Below, in pieces: positions 1 to 7,970 of a stretch of 33,865 nt of DNA (position 1 is its first letter; each line of letters opens with the position of its first letter). The position numbers and the translations under genes were made by a program. The notes below the pieces were generated by a model. That model searched no databases and had not been told where the DNA came from. It saw only the letters and a program-made list of their open reading frames with translations. This DNA comes from an uncultured Legionella sp. Its GTDB lineage: Bacteria > Pseudomonadota > Gammaproteobacteria > Legionellales > Legionellaceae. The stretch spans positions 1 through 33,865 of the forward strand of contig CAMFHA010000021.1 in the NCBI GenBank assembly GCA_945952115.1, in the 5' to 3' direction.

Positions 1-1
1 T

Positions 2-2488
2 ATACCTTTGACTGTTAATGGAAAATTAGACCGCAAAGCACTACCAATACCTGATATTACATTAGCTACACAACATTATGTCGCTCCTCGGAACCATTTA
101 GAAGCCAAGCTTTGCTCTCTATGGCAAGAAGTTTTAGGTGTAAAGCAAATTGGTATAGAAGATGATTTTTTTATGCTGGGCGGTGACAGTATCGTTGCTA
201 TTCAACTAGCTAGCAAAATAAGAAAAAATATAAAACTAGATATAAACGTCAAAACTTTAATCACTTATAAATCTATAAAATATTTATGTGAGAAAATTAT
301 TTCAACTGCAACAACTAGCGTTAAGCCTATATTAAATGAACAAGGTATATTAATTGGTTCACTACCTTTACTTCCTATTCAGACATTTTTCTTTAACAAT
401 GTTGAAAATCAATGCTTTCTTCACCCACATCACTTTAACCAATCATTTTTATTTAAAATATCTAATCCATTAAATATCAAACTATTAGAATGGAGCTTGG
501 TTAAATTGGTCAATCATCATGATTCATTGAGATTACGTTATTATGTTATACCCACTGAGGATAGTAAAAAAAATTATAGCCAAATGTATACGGCAGAAGT
601 TTCTTCTATTGCACTAAAGTATCTTGATTTACGTGTTTTAAATAAAAAACCGAGCTCTTTAAATTTCGAAACTGAAATAGATAATATATTGACAGAATGG
701 CAAAGCAGTTTTGATTTATGGTCTGATAAGCCCTTGTATACCTTTGGGTACATTGAGGGGTATTCTGATGGTAGCAGCCGAATATATTGTGCTTTTCATC
801 ATTTAATTATAGATGCAGTAAGCTGGCGTATTTTACTTAGTGACTTGGAAGAGATATATCATACATTCAAAAAGCTTGAAAAAGAAAACCATTCCGATTT
901 AATACATAACCACTTTTTGGCCGAAAGCATAAATCCTAAAAAAACTAGCTATCGTCAGTGGGCGCAGGTTATAAATGGTTACTCCAATTTATATAAGCAA
1001 GAAATAACCTATTGGCAAGAAATATTATCCAATGTATCAGAAACTGAAAAACACTTAGCAGCTCTAACAGACTATGCTTCACCAAATAACTACACAGTAC
1101 TAGAGTTAGATTCGGAACTAACTCATAAACTATTACTAGAATGTAATCATACTTATTATACTGAAGTTGAGGACTTATTATTAACGGCTCTGGGCTTATC
1201 TTTATATGAACTTTTAGGTATTGAAACTATTCATATAATGGTGGAAGGTCATGGACGAGAGGTATTTGATCAAAATGTAGATATTAGTGAAACAATAGGT
1301 TGGTTTACAAGTCTTTACCCTATACGATTGAGCATTTTAAAGAATAATTTAGAAGGTTCTATCTTAAAAATAAAAGAAAATATCCGAGCCGTCCCTAATA
1401 AAGGCATAGGTTTCGGCGCTATTTTTGGCTATTTAATGCAATTACCACGCATCAACTTTAACTATTTAGGACATTTTGTTAAACAGGAAAACAAAGGAAG
1501 CACTGAAAAATGGATTATCGAACACACTGAAAGTAGTGGTTTAAATAATTCAAGACGAAATAGTGATCCGAACCTTATCAATATTAATGGATTGATATAT
1601 AATGGAAAATTGAATCTTTCTATTTTAAGTCTGTTAAAACCTTCATTACATGATACTTTCTCTACTTTATTAAAAAGAAAACTCAAAGAAATTATTACCT
1701 TCACGTCCATTTCTGAAAAATATTTTTTTGCACCAAATGATTTTATAACAAGTTTCAATGTTTATATTGATAATTATTCAGCTAAAACCAACCTAACGCA
1801 GATTCCTCAAAAAGAACATATATTTATTTTTCCTCCAGGAGGAGCTGGCGCAGAGAGTTATGCTAATAATATATTGCCTGCTTTGGAGGATTATAAACTA
1901 GTCGCATTTGAAAATTATTTTGAACATATAAAAAATAGCATTCATTTAGAAAATAGAGCGCATAATATTACCTATGAATTTTTGGCAAAATTTTACATCC
2001 AATACATTAAAAAATTACAACCAGAAGGCCCCTATAATTTATTCGGCTGGAGTTTTGGAGGAATACTTGCCTTTGAAATAGCCCGACAATTAAGTATGCA
2101 AAATGATAAAATCAATTTTTTAGGTATAGTAGACTCTTTTTTCAACTATAAATATACAATAGATAAACTCTCTTTAATGATCAGACAAGAAGATATTAAT
2201 TATAGATATCACCCTAACTTATCCAATTGTGTTTTCAATGAGCGTAATTTATTTTTGTTTAAAGCAACTCAATGTGTAGATAATCTAAACTTGCACCTAC
2301 TGAATCAAGAAGATCCCTTATCTCCCCTCTTCAATCATTACAAAGAAACATCTGACAATTATCTATCAAAGATATTAGGAGAACAAACCTTCACAATAAT
2401 TGAATTTGAAGGAACGCATCATTCTTGGATTAATAATCAGAATGTTATAACGTTAATCACATCTAAAATTAAAGAGGCAATAGCTTAA
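2..2488 (+). CDS. Non-ribosomal peptide synthetase, C-terminal part (A10 motif, T, E, TE); 5' end outside window
   Basis: This is the end of an NRPS. The frame is open to the window edge (codons IPL-TVNGKLDRKALP from base 2), so the TTG at 8 is not a start. Residue numbers here count from that TTG. Residues 1-13 are the A10 motif closing an adenylation domain. Residues 30-100 are a carrier domain with LGGDS, where Ser61 takes phosphopantetheine. Residues 118-565 are an epimerization domain rather than a condensation domain: HHLIIDAVSW at 264-273, EGHGRE at 413-418, ETIGWF and FNYLG. Residues 600-826 are a type I thioesterase with GWSFGG (Ser682), Asp709 and THH (His804/805). The release module therefore ends T-E-TE, which predicts a D-configured C-terminal residue. 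The substrate of the A domain cannot be read because it lies outside the window. The exporter gene follows 33 bases later. Confidence 0.95.
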   Translation: MPLTVNGKLDRKALPIPDITLATQHYVAPRNHLEAKLCSLWQEVLGVKQIGIEDDFFMLGGDSIVAIQLASKIRKNIKLDINVKTLITYKSIKYLCEKIISTATTSVKPILNEQGILIGSLPLLPIQTFFFNNVENQCFLHPHHFNQSFLFKISNPLNIKLLEWSLVKLVNHHDSLRLRYYVIPTEDSKKNYSQMYTAEVSSIALKYLDLRVLNKKPSSLNFETEIDNILTEWQSSFDLWSDKPLYTFGYIEGYSDGSSRIYCAFHHLIIDAVSWRILLSDLEEIYHTFKKLEKENHSDLIHNHFLAESINPKKTSYRQWAQVINGYSNLYKQEITYWQEILSNVSETEKHLAALTDYASPNNYTVLELDSELTHKLLLECNHTYYTEVEDLLLTALGLSLYELLGIETIHIMVEGHGREVFDQNVDISETIGWFTSLYPIRLSILKNNLEGSILKIKENIRAVPNKGIGFGAIFGYLMQLPRINFNYLGHFVKQENKGSTEKWIIEHTESSGLNNSRRNSDPNLININGLIYNGKLNLSILSLLKPSLHDTFSTLLKRKLKEIITFTSISEKYFFAPNDFITSFNVYIDNYSAKTNLTQIPQKEHIFIFPPGGAGAESYANNILPALEDYKLVAFENYFEHIKNSIHLENRAHNITYEFLAKFYIQYIKKLQPEGPYNLFGWSFGGILAFEIARQLSMQNDKINFLGIVDSFFNYKYTIDKLSLMIRQEDINYRYHPNLSNCVFNERNLFLFKATQCVDNLNLHLLNQEDPLSPLFNHYKETSDNYLSKILGEQTFTIIEFEGTHHSWINNQNVITLITSKIKEAIA

Positions 2489-2521
2489 CTATGGCAACTG
2501 AGCAAGCTTTTAGATGGAATT

Positions 2522-4306
2522 ATGATGAAAAATAATCAATATCAATCAGTAACACAATTTATCTTTAATATCTTAAAACCGCATAAATGCTATCTTGCTA
2601 TTTTTGCTTTCGTAGCTTTATGTTGGGCAATTACTAATACCATGCAACCTTATGTTCTTAAAATTATTATCGATAAAGTAGCTATTTTCCAAAGAAACAA
2701 AATTTTTGCTTTTACTGCTATTCAACCCTATATTTTTCTATATATCATTCTATGGGTGATTTTATGTCTAAATATGCGCCTACTGGACTGGGCAAAACTT
2801 AAATTATTTCCAAGTATTAGACAGGACACTATGTCTAAGATGTTTGCTTATTTAAATCAGCATTCTCATCACTACTTTCAAAACAATTTCGCAGGAAGTT
2901 TAATTAATAAGATTGTAGATATGCAGGGAGGGATTATTGACATTCTTACAATTTTTGATGATGTCTATGCTCAGCTCTTGGGACTGAGTATTGCAATTGT
3001 TACTTTATTATTAATTCACCCCATCTTTGCATTTATTTTAATAGCCTGGGTCACTGTATTTATGACCATTACATTTTTATTTTTGCAATCAATTCAAAAC
3101 CTTTCTCTTGTGTTTTCTGAAGCGCGCAGCTCTTTAGTAGGGAAGATGGTTGATAGCATTAGCAATATTGCTAATATTCGCTTATTTGCTAAACATCGCT
3201 ATGAGAATAGCCATGTAGGTGACTCGATTGCCTATACGGTACAACAAGACAGAAATATGTTAGCAAAAATTATTCATATGCGGATCTGGTGGGATGTAAG
3301 TATTGTCGCATTATTAGGTATAAATCTTTGGATGCTAGGAAGAATGTACAGCCAAAACTTAGTTAGTGTTGGAGACTTTAGTTTTATTATTACTCTTTCA
3401 ATTAGTATCTTGTGGAATCTATGGTTTATTTCCAGTCAATTCGTTTCTTTCTCTGAGCAGATGGGTAAATGCCGACAAGCTCTTTCTATTATTAATACTC
3501 TTCACGATATTGTTGACATTAAAGATGCTAAACCTTTAGTAGTATCTAGTGGTGAAATTCAGTTTAAAGATGTTAACTTTCACTATAGTAATGGAGCAAA
3601 GTTATTTCAAAATAAAAATATTACTATTCATGCAGGCGAAAAAGTAGGTCTTGTTGGTTTTTCAGGTAGCGGCAAAAGCACCTTTGTAAATCTAATATTA
3701 AGACTATTCGAGGTAGAATCCGGCTCAATAACAATTGACCATCAGAATATTAATGAAGTAATGCAAGAATCATTGCGCGAAAATATTGCTTTAATTCCTC
3801 AAGATATCTCCTTATTTCATCGCACTCTAATGGAAAATATCCGCTATGGCTGCTCCAATGCAAGTGATGAAGCGGTTATTAAAGCATCTAGAAAAGCTTA
3901 TTGCCACGAATTTATTAGTCAACTCAATGAAGGCTATCAATCAATGGTAGGCGAGCGCGGTATAAAATTATCTGGTGGCCAACGTCAGCAAATTGCTATT
4001 GCCAGAGCTATATTAAAAAATGCTCCTCTACTTATTTTGGATGAAGCAACCTCAGCACTAGATTCAGTGACTGAAAAATATATCCAGGAAGCTCTCCATT
4101 ATTTAATGCAAGAGAAAACAACTATTGTAATTGCTCATCGCCTGTCAACGCTCTCTAAGATGGATAGAATCCTAGTATTTGATAATGGCCAAATTATTGA
4201 AACTGGAACGCATAAAGAACTAATCGAACTCAATAGACATTATGGCAAAATGTGGCGCATGCAAGCGGACGGGTTTCTTCCGGAATATTTAAATGATAGC
4301 GAGTAA
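2522..4306 (+). CDS. ABC exporter, fused membrane and ATPase domains (MsbA/ABCB type)
   Basis: A 594-residue half-transporter that would dimerise in the inner membrane. The N-terminal 330 residues contain about six hydrophobic segments (for example near 24-50, 66-86, 150-190, 255-300). The ATPase domain has Walker A GFSGSGKST at 379-387, signature LSGGQ at 483-487, Walker B LLILDE at 503-508 with EATSALD, and H-loop His539 in IAHRLS. All catalytic motifs are intact. It starts 33 bases after the NRPS stop on the same strand, so it is very likely co-transcribed and exports the peptide product. Family knowledge supports export for this fused layout, since importers have separate subunits. The stop codon abuts repeat A directly. 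The substrate is inferred only from context. Confidence 0.93.
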   Translation: MMKNNQYQSVTQFIFNILKPHKCYLAIFAFVALCWAITNTMQPYVLKIIIDKVAIFQRNKIFAFTAIQPYIFLYIILWVILCLNMRLLDWAKLKLFPSIRQDTMSKMFAYLNQHSHHYFQNNFAGSLINKIVDMQGGIIDILTIFDDVYAQLLGLSIAIVTLLLIHPIFAFILIAWVTVFMTITFLFLQSIQNLSLVFSEARSSLVGKMVDSISNIANIRLFAKHRYENSHVGDSIAYTVQQDRNMLAKIIHMRIWWDVSIVALLGINLWMLGRMYSQNLVSVGDFSFIITLSISILWNLWFISSQFVSFSEQMGKCRQALSIINTLHDIVDIKDAKPLVVSSGEIQFKDVNFHYSNGAKLFQNKNITIHAGEKVGLVGFSGSGKSTFVNLILRLFEVESGSITIDHQNINEVMQESLRENIALIPQDISLFHRTLMENIRYGCSNASDEAVIKASRKAYCHEFISQLNEGYQSMVGERGIKLSGGQRQQIAIARAILKNAPLLILDEATSALDSVTEKYIQEALHYLMQEKTTIVIAHRLSTLSKMDRILVFDNGQIIETGTHKELIELNRHYGKMWRMQADGFLPEYLNDSE

Positions 4307-4472
4307 ATATACCCATTCTACCTGAAGATCTTGGTTTTTTCGCGACTTGATTTTTGCGCCTGCGGAATTTAAAAAAACGAGTAATAGCCTGTCCTATTGC
4401 GAACATTTTTAAATTTCGCAGGCGCGAAAAGTGATAGCGAAAAATCAAGATCTTCAGGTAGAATGGGTATAT
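4307..4472. repeat. Repeat A: 166-bp palindromic element with 27-bp perfect terminal inverted repeats
   Basis: Bases 4307-4333 and 4446-4472 are perfect inverted copies (27 of 27), beginning ATATACCCATTCTACCTGAA. A second inner pair continues the stem (TTTTTGCGCCTGCGGAATTT near 4351-4370 against its complement near 4410-4430), so most of the element can fold into one long imperfect hairpin. It encodes no plausible protein. It looks like a MITE-type or REP-like dispersed element. It starts at the base after the ABC stop codon, so it may also act as a transcription barrier or mRNA-stabilising hairpin between the exporter and the oxygenase genes. Confidence 0.85.
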
Positions 4473-4548
4473 ATATCACCTAAAGATTAACAGAGCATTG
4501 TGGTGGGTGTATGATATGATATTTTCAGAAAGTTTTATAGGAATATAA

Positions 4549-5505
4549 GTGGATTATATTAGAGCCAGTCAGGGACTTGGAAAAATTGGTTTTCATTGTG
4601 CTTCACGAGATACTGACATCTTTAATTATGTGAAAACTCATTGGGAAGAAGCACTCGCTATTATTCAGACCTGTGGCGGCCTCTTATTACGTAATTTTAG
4701 TCTACGTTCTCTTTCTGAATTTAACCAATTAGCACATAGTATTTTTCCAAGCTTAATAGAATATGTTAATCGTTCAACACCCAGAACAAAATTAGGAGGA
4801 AAGATATATACCACAACTGAATATCCTCCTCATAAACCCATTGCTTTTCATAATGAAAATGCTTACACGACAGAGTGGCCAGATTTTTTATCATTTTTCT
4901 GTATCGTAGTTCCTCAATCGGGTGGCGAGACGCCATTAGCGGATAGCAGATATGTTCTTTCCAAAATTGATAAAAAACTTGTTGATAAATTTAATGAAAA
5001 AAAAATTTTATACAAAAGAAATTATATTCAAGGCATTGACCTGAGTTGGCAAGAAGTTTTTCAAACATATGATAGAAATATGGTCACGCAGTATTGCCAA
5101 AAACATGACATGCAATTTTATTGGCATGAGCATAATGAGAATAATTTAGAGTTGACCACAACGCAAATCTGCCAGGCCACTCTTCAACATCCCAAAACCT
5201 CAGAAATGCTTTGGTTTAATCAAGCCCATTTATTCCATAACTCCACTCTCGAAAAAAATGATAAATACGTATTAACTACTTTGTTTGAAAAAGAATTTTT
5301 ACCAAGAAATGCATATTATGGTGATGGAACAGAGATTTTGGAAAACGAAATTCAGCATATTCGGCAAGCTTACGAATCAGAAAGAATTATGTTTCAATGG
5401 CAAAAAGGAGATGTGTTAATATTAGATAATAGATTGATGGCACACGCACGGGAGCCATTTATAGGTGACCGAAAAGTTGTCGTTGCAATGGGAAAAATGG
5501 ATTAA
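4549..5505 (+). CDS. TauD/SyrP-like Fe(II)/2-oxoglutarate-dependent oxygenase
   Basis: 318 residues with a GTG start chosen because AGGA lies about 7 bases upstream (4539-4542). The jelly-roll oxygenase metal site is visible as His101-x-Glu103 in FHNENAY and distal His299 in DNRLMAHAREPF. Arg308 in GDRKVVVAM is placed to bind the 2-oxoglutarate carboxylate. H-x-E instead of H-x-D is known in some members of this superfamily, such as clavaminate synthase and SyrP-like proteins. SyrP-type enzymes hydroxylate amino acids held on NRPS carrier domains, and the gene sits downstream of an NRPS and its exporter. A tailoring hydroxylase of the peptide is therefore the likely role. The substrate (aspartate would be the precedent) is inference. 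Confidence 0.87.
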   Translation: MDYIRASQGLGKIGFHCASRDTDIFNYVKTHWEEALAIIQTCGGLLLRNFSLRSLSEFNQLAHSIFPSLIEYVNRSTPRTKLGGKIYTTTEYPPHKPIAFHNENAYTTEWPDFLSFFCIVVPQSGGETPLADSRYVLSKIDKKLVDKFNEKKILYKRNYIQGIDLSWQEVFQTYDRNMVTQYCQKHDMQFYWHEHNENNLELTTTQICQATLQHPKTSEMLWFNQAHLFHNSTLEKNDKYVLTTLFEKEFLPRNAYYGDGTEILENEIQHIRQAYESERIMFQWQKGDVLILDNRLMAHAREPFIGDRKVVVAMGKMD

Positions 5506-5532
5506 AGTCGTTATATTAAGTGAGAGTTCATT

Positions 5533-6099
5533 ATGTTTTACGATCCTTCAGAATTTGATTTTGTAAAAAATTTTCAAGATAATATTGATATTATACGTAC
5601 AGAGCTTTTGAATCTTGATTCAAGAATTCTAGATATACACCGGGCAGGGGCTCACGAAGATTATTTGGCTATGATTCTAAATGATAATGGTTGGATGCCT
5701 TGTTGGAATGTTGGACAAATAGAACCTAATCATAACTGGTTGACATACGCTCTTTCCTATAAAGGTATCTTTCCAAAAGAAGCTTCGGAAAAATTTCCAG
5801 TTACAATGAAGATATTGTCTCAACTGAAAGGATGCTATGTTTGCGCCGTGTCTAACATGATGCCATTTTCCTTTATCGCACCTCATGTGCATAATGAACT
5901 AGGCGGATCTCTGTTAACTTTCCATTTGGGAATAGAGGTCACACCAAAGACAAGTTTCCTTTGTGTAAATGGTGAATTTAATGAAGAAAAAAATAACAAG
6001 GCAATTATTTTCGATGGATCTGCCGAACATTTTGCTATTAATATGAGTTCTTCTCAACGAGTTATTTTATATATGGAATTTGATAGATTTCAAATGTGA
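5533..6099 (+). CDS. Aspartyl/asparaginyl beta-hydroxylase-fold protein
   Basis: 188 residues, starting 27 bases after the oxygenase stop with GAGAG 6 bases before the ATG. The C-terminal half matches the Asp/Asn beta-hydroxylase family (PF05118 type): His120 (PHVHNE), His131 (TFHLGIEV), then FDGSAEHFAIN with Asp161 and His166, and Arg176 in SQRVILYMEF. The spacings His120-His131 (11) and His166-Arg176 (10) agree with those I recall between the iron and 2-oxoglutarate contacts of animal AspH. It is a compact, soluble, catalytic-domain-only version with no signal peptide. As last gene of the NRPS set it is probably a second hydroxylase acting on the peptide or a free amino acid precursor. The precise substrate is unknown. 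Confidence 0.82.
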   Translation: MFYDPSEFDFVKNFQDNIDIIRTELLNLDSRILDIHRAGAHEDYLAMILNDNGWMPCWNVGQIEPNHNWLTYALSYKGIFPKEASEKFPVTMKILSQLKGCYVCAVSNMMPFSFIAPHVHNELGGSLLTFHLGIEVTPKTSFLCVNGEFNEEKNNKAIIFDGSAEHFAINMSSSQRVILYMEFDRFQM

Positions 6100-6169
6100 T
6101 ATCAAATCCTTATTAAGATAAAAATTTAACCATTACTTTCTCATATTGATTTGCTTCTACTTTAGTAGC

Positions 6170-6321
6170 CTATACACAGAGATATCCACAGAAATTGTGG
6201 ATAAAATAAGAAGGCTTTTTTATAGAACCAGAGGTTCTAAGCCTTATAGAGAAAGGCTTCAATCACTGTTTTATCTATCTATTTGAATTTAATACTTAAA
6301 AAATAAAAGAGGTTATCCACA
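6170..6321. promoter_or_regulatory. Cluster of four DnaA-box-like nonamers
   Basis: Against the consensus TTATNCACA the sequence shows CTATACACA at 6170-6178 (one mismatch, +), ATATCCACA at 6182-6190 (one mismatch, +), TTATCCACA on the - strand at 6196-6204 (perfect) and TTATCCACA at 6313-6321 (perfect, +). The first three are spaced 12 and 14 bases apart. A strongly AT-rich tract follows at about 6366-6420. This resembles the parts of a replication origin or a DnaA titration or regulation site, but no dnaA, parA or repA gene is nearby. Confidence 0.5.
6211..6245 (+). terminator. Hairpin, possible terminator of the NRPS operon
   Basis: Inner stem TAGAACC (6223-6229) pairs with GGTTCTA (6233-6239) around loop AGA. 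An outer stem AAGGCT (6211-6216) pairs with AGCCTT (6240-6245), with an unpaired T-rich bulge on the left side. It lies 112 bases after the beta-hydroxylase stop and lacks a good U tract on its 3' side, so terminator function is only a guess. Confidence 0.3.
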
Positions 6322-6465
6322 GAAACAGCTTGAAAAATAAGAAAATTTGCGCCTCCATTATAGCAGAGCTTTTTTATTTTTACAGAAAAAATTTAATTTT
6401 TTAATAAAAATTACTTTTCAAAATAAAAGCATTAGCCAGAAATACCATTCATCGTGAATAAATAT

Positions 6466-6598
6466 TAGACTTCTTTCGAAACTCGCTGCAGAGAGCAAAG
6501 TGAGAGGAGAACCGGAGTGTACACGCAAGTACATGAGGATTCGAGCACCGAATCGACGAAGCAATTTGCCTCTGCAGTAGAGTTTCGAAAGAAGTCTA
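6466..6598. repeat. Repeat B, copy 1: 133-bp palindromic element
   Basis: Perfect 19-bp terminal inverted repeats, TAGACTTCTTTCGAAACTC at 6466-6484 and its complement at 6580-6598. The pairing continues imperfectly inwards through CTGCAGAG on both sides. The interior carries GAGTGTACACGCAAGTACA and GAGGATTCGAGC. A second, diverged copy of the left two thirds lies at 33704-33797, which shows that this is a dispersed family and not a local hairpin. Confidence 0.85.
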
Positions 6599-6623
6599 TT
6601 CGAGTTTAAGCCGCAAATCTTAA

Positions 6624-6662
6624 CTATACCCAAAATGTTTCAAGATGCACTTTTAGGTATAG
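6624..6662. repeat. Repeat E, copy 1: short dispersed repeat with 7-bp inverted ends
   Basis: CTATACC (6624-6630) and GGTATAG (6656-6662) are inverted. Bases 6626-6649 match the complement of 29973-29996 at 23 of 24 positions. Repeat E shares the pattern TATACCC-N10-AAGAT with the ends of repeat A, so the two may be related. Confidence 0.6.
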
Positions 6663-6668
6663 ATATCT

Positions 6669-7277
6669 TTAAACCGATTTTTTTAATAGATAATTCAGAA
6701 TTTCAAATAACCGCTCTTGATTGCCTGCCATCTGCAGATCCGTTTTATATTTGTTATTCACTACAAACGCAGGTACAGCATTAATTTGATAATGAGCCAT
6801 TAATTCCATACCATTTTTAACATGCATATCAATAGTCGGCGAATTTTCAAAAGCGCTTTTTGCAATTTCACGATCAACTCCTTGACTCACAAAGAAATTA
6901 ATCATAGCTGGTTTAGAATTTAATGGCTTATGTTCAATTTGAATCGATTTAAATAAAATTGGACTTAATTTGTCAGTAAGCGCTAAGGCTTTAGCTGTAT
7001 AATAAGCTTTTGCATACAAATCCCAATCAGGCTTAAAAACTACTGGAACTTTATTAATAATAACATTTTTATTCAGATTTAAAGCCCATTGATTAAAAGC
7101 AGGTTCAATACGATAGCACCAAGGGCAGCCATAGCTAAAAAACTCAGTCACCATAGGCTCTTTATTATCTCCTATTGGGGCTTGTGCTACTATTTGATAA
7201 TCTTTTCCCTCAATAAAATCTGCCGCAAAAAGCAGACTAGGAATTAATAATACTAAACTTAGAAATTTTTTTAACAT
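6669..7277 (-). CDS. dsbA: Periplasmic thiol:disulfide oxidoreductase, DsbA family
   Basis: 202 residues. The first 19 are a Sec signal peptide (MLKKFLSLVLLIPSLLFAA). A thioredoxin-fold active site C51-P-W-C54 follows in FFSYGCPWCYRIEP, and cis-Pro169 lies in INAVPAFVVNN. The length fits DsbA. The dipeptide PW between the cysteines differs from the PH of E. coli DsbA, which should alter redox potential. It would introduce or shuffle disulfides in exported proteins. It lies 9 bases after the cytochrome c4 gene, so the two are probably one operon, a pairing that fits because haem attachment and periplasmic thiol chemistry are linked. Confidence 0.92.
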   Translation of the reverse strand: MLKKFLSLVLLIPSLLFAADFIEGKDYQIVAQAPIGDNKEPMVTEFFSYGCPWCYRIEPAFNQWALNLNKNVIINKVPVVFKPDWDLYAKAYYTAKALALTDKLSPILFKSIQIEHKPLNSKPAMINFFVSQGVDREIAKSAFENSPTIDMHVKNGMELMAHYQINAVPAFVVNNKYKTDLQMAGNQERLFEILNYLLKKSV

Positions 7278-7286
7278 AAACCGTCC

Positions 7287-7868
7287 TTAATGTAACTCTT
7301 GAATATAATAAGCAACTGCTGCAATATCTTCTTGACTCATTTTACTCGTAATGTCTTGCATAATATCATTAAGATCATTCGTTCGTTTTTTTTCTTTAAA
7401 TGCTTTTAATTGAATAATGGTGTAATTAGCCTTTTGCCCAGCAAGTTTTGGAAATCCTGCTTGGTTATTTCCTGTTCCTTTGGGGCCATGGCAAATGGTG
7501 CAAGCAATAATCTGACTGCTCCTATCTCCCATCTGATAAAGCTGTTGTCCACGCGCCAAAAAGTGCTTTGCAGTTACACTTTGAACTACAGCTAGTTTAG
7601 CATAATAGTCAGCTAAGTCATCAATATCCTGCTTAGATAAAACATCCATAACACCATCCATAACACCAGGATTACGCTGTGTACCTATTTTCATATCATT
7701 TAATTGTTTAATAAAATACTGTTTATTTTGTCCGGCGATATTGGGCCAATCTGAATTGGAACTAATGCCATTGGAGCCATGGCAAGCAATACAAAGCCTG
7801 CTTTTATCAGTAGCAAACACAACAGAAGAAAAAAAAATAAAAATAAGAAATAGTTTGTTCATCATCAA
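7287..7868 (-). CDS. Cytochrome c4, dihaem periplasmic electron carrier
   Basis: 193 residues with a signal peptide (residues 1-20) and two similar haem-binding halves: CIACH at 26-30 and CTICH at 123-127. Each half also has the PNIAGQ / PKLAGQ segment typical of c4 (43-48 and 140-145) and downstream methionines able to serve as axial ligands. It would carry electrons from the bc1 complex to terminal oxidases in the periplasm. Three ATG codons begin the frame (7868, 7865, 7862) and the exact start among them is not decided. It is the first gene of the c4-dsbA pair, divergent from engB with about 100 bases between. Confidence 0.92.
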   Translation of the reverse strand: MMMNKLFLIFIFFSSVVFATDKSRLCIACHGSNGISSNSDWPNIAGQNKQYFIKQLNDMKIGTQRNPGVMDGVMDVLSKQDIDDLADYYAKLAVVQSVTAKHFLARGQQLYQMGDRSSQIIACTICHGPKGTGNNQAGFPKLAGQKANYTIIQLKAFKEKKRTNDLNDIMQDITSKMSQEDIAAVAYYIQELH

Positions 7869-7970
7869 TGCTATTTTTGAGCTATTATTTTCCGGAGATC
7901 AAGATCATAGGTATATAAACATTTAAATTAATGATACACTGCCAACGTCAGGTTCCCTAATAAATATTCT

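Larger units (their letters stand above)
6100..6668. other. Gene-free 569-bp stretch between the NRPS cluster and dsbA
   Basis: I see no credible gene on either strand. The stretch holds a DnaA-box-like cluster (6170-6321), a hairpin (6211-6245), a very AT-rich tract (about 6366-6420, runs of A and T), palindromic repeat B (6466-6598) and short repeat E (6624-6662). It forms the junction between the accessory NRPS cluster and the conserved dsbA side. Confidence 0.8.

Noticed and set aside
118..1700. Condensation domain call for the middle of the NRPS fragment
   Set aside because: The HHxxxDxVSWRIL form, EGHGRE and FNYLG motifs are those of epimerization domains.
4230..4448. Open frame on the - strand across the end of the ABC gene
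   Set aside because: It is produced by palindromic repeat A and by the antisense of the transporter; no ribosome site and no protein-like composition.
6170..6420. Calling this stretch the chromosomal replication origin
   Set aside because: DnaA-like boxes and AT-rich DNA are present, but there is no dnaA, gidA/mnmG, rpmH or other origin-linked gene nearby; kept only as a candidate regulatory cluster.
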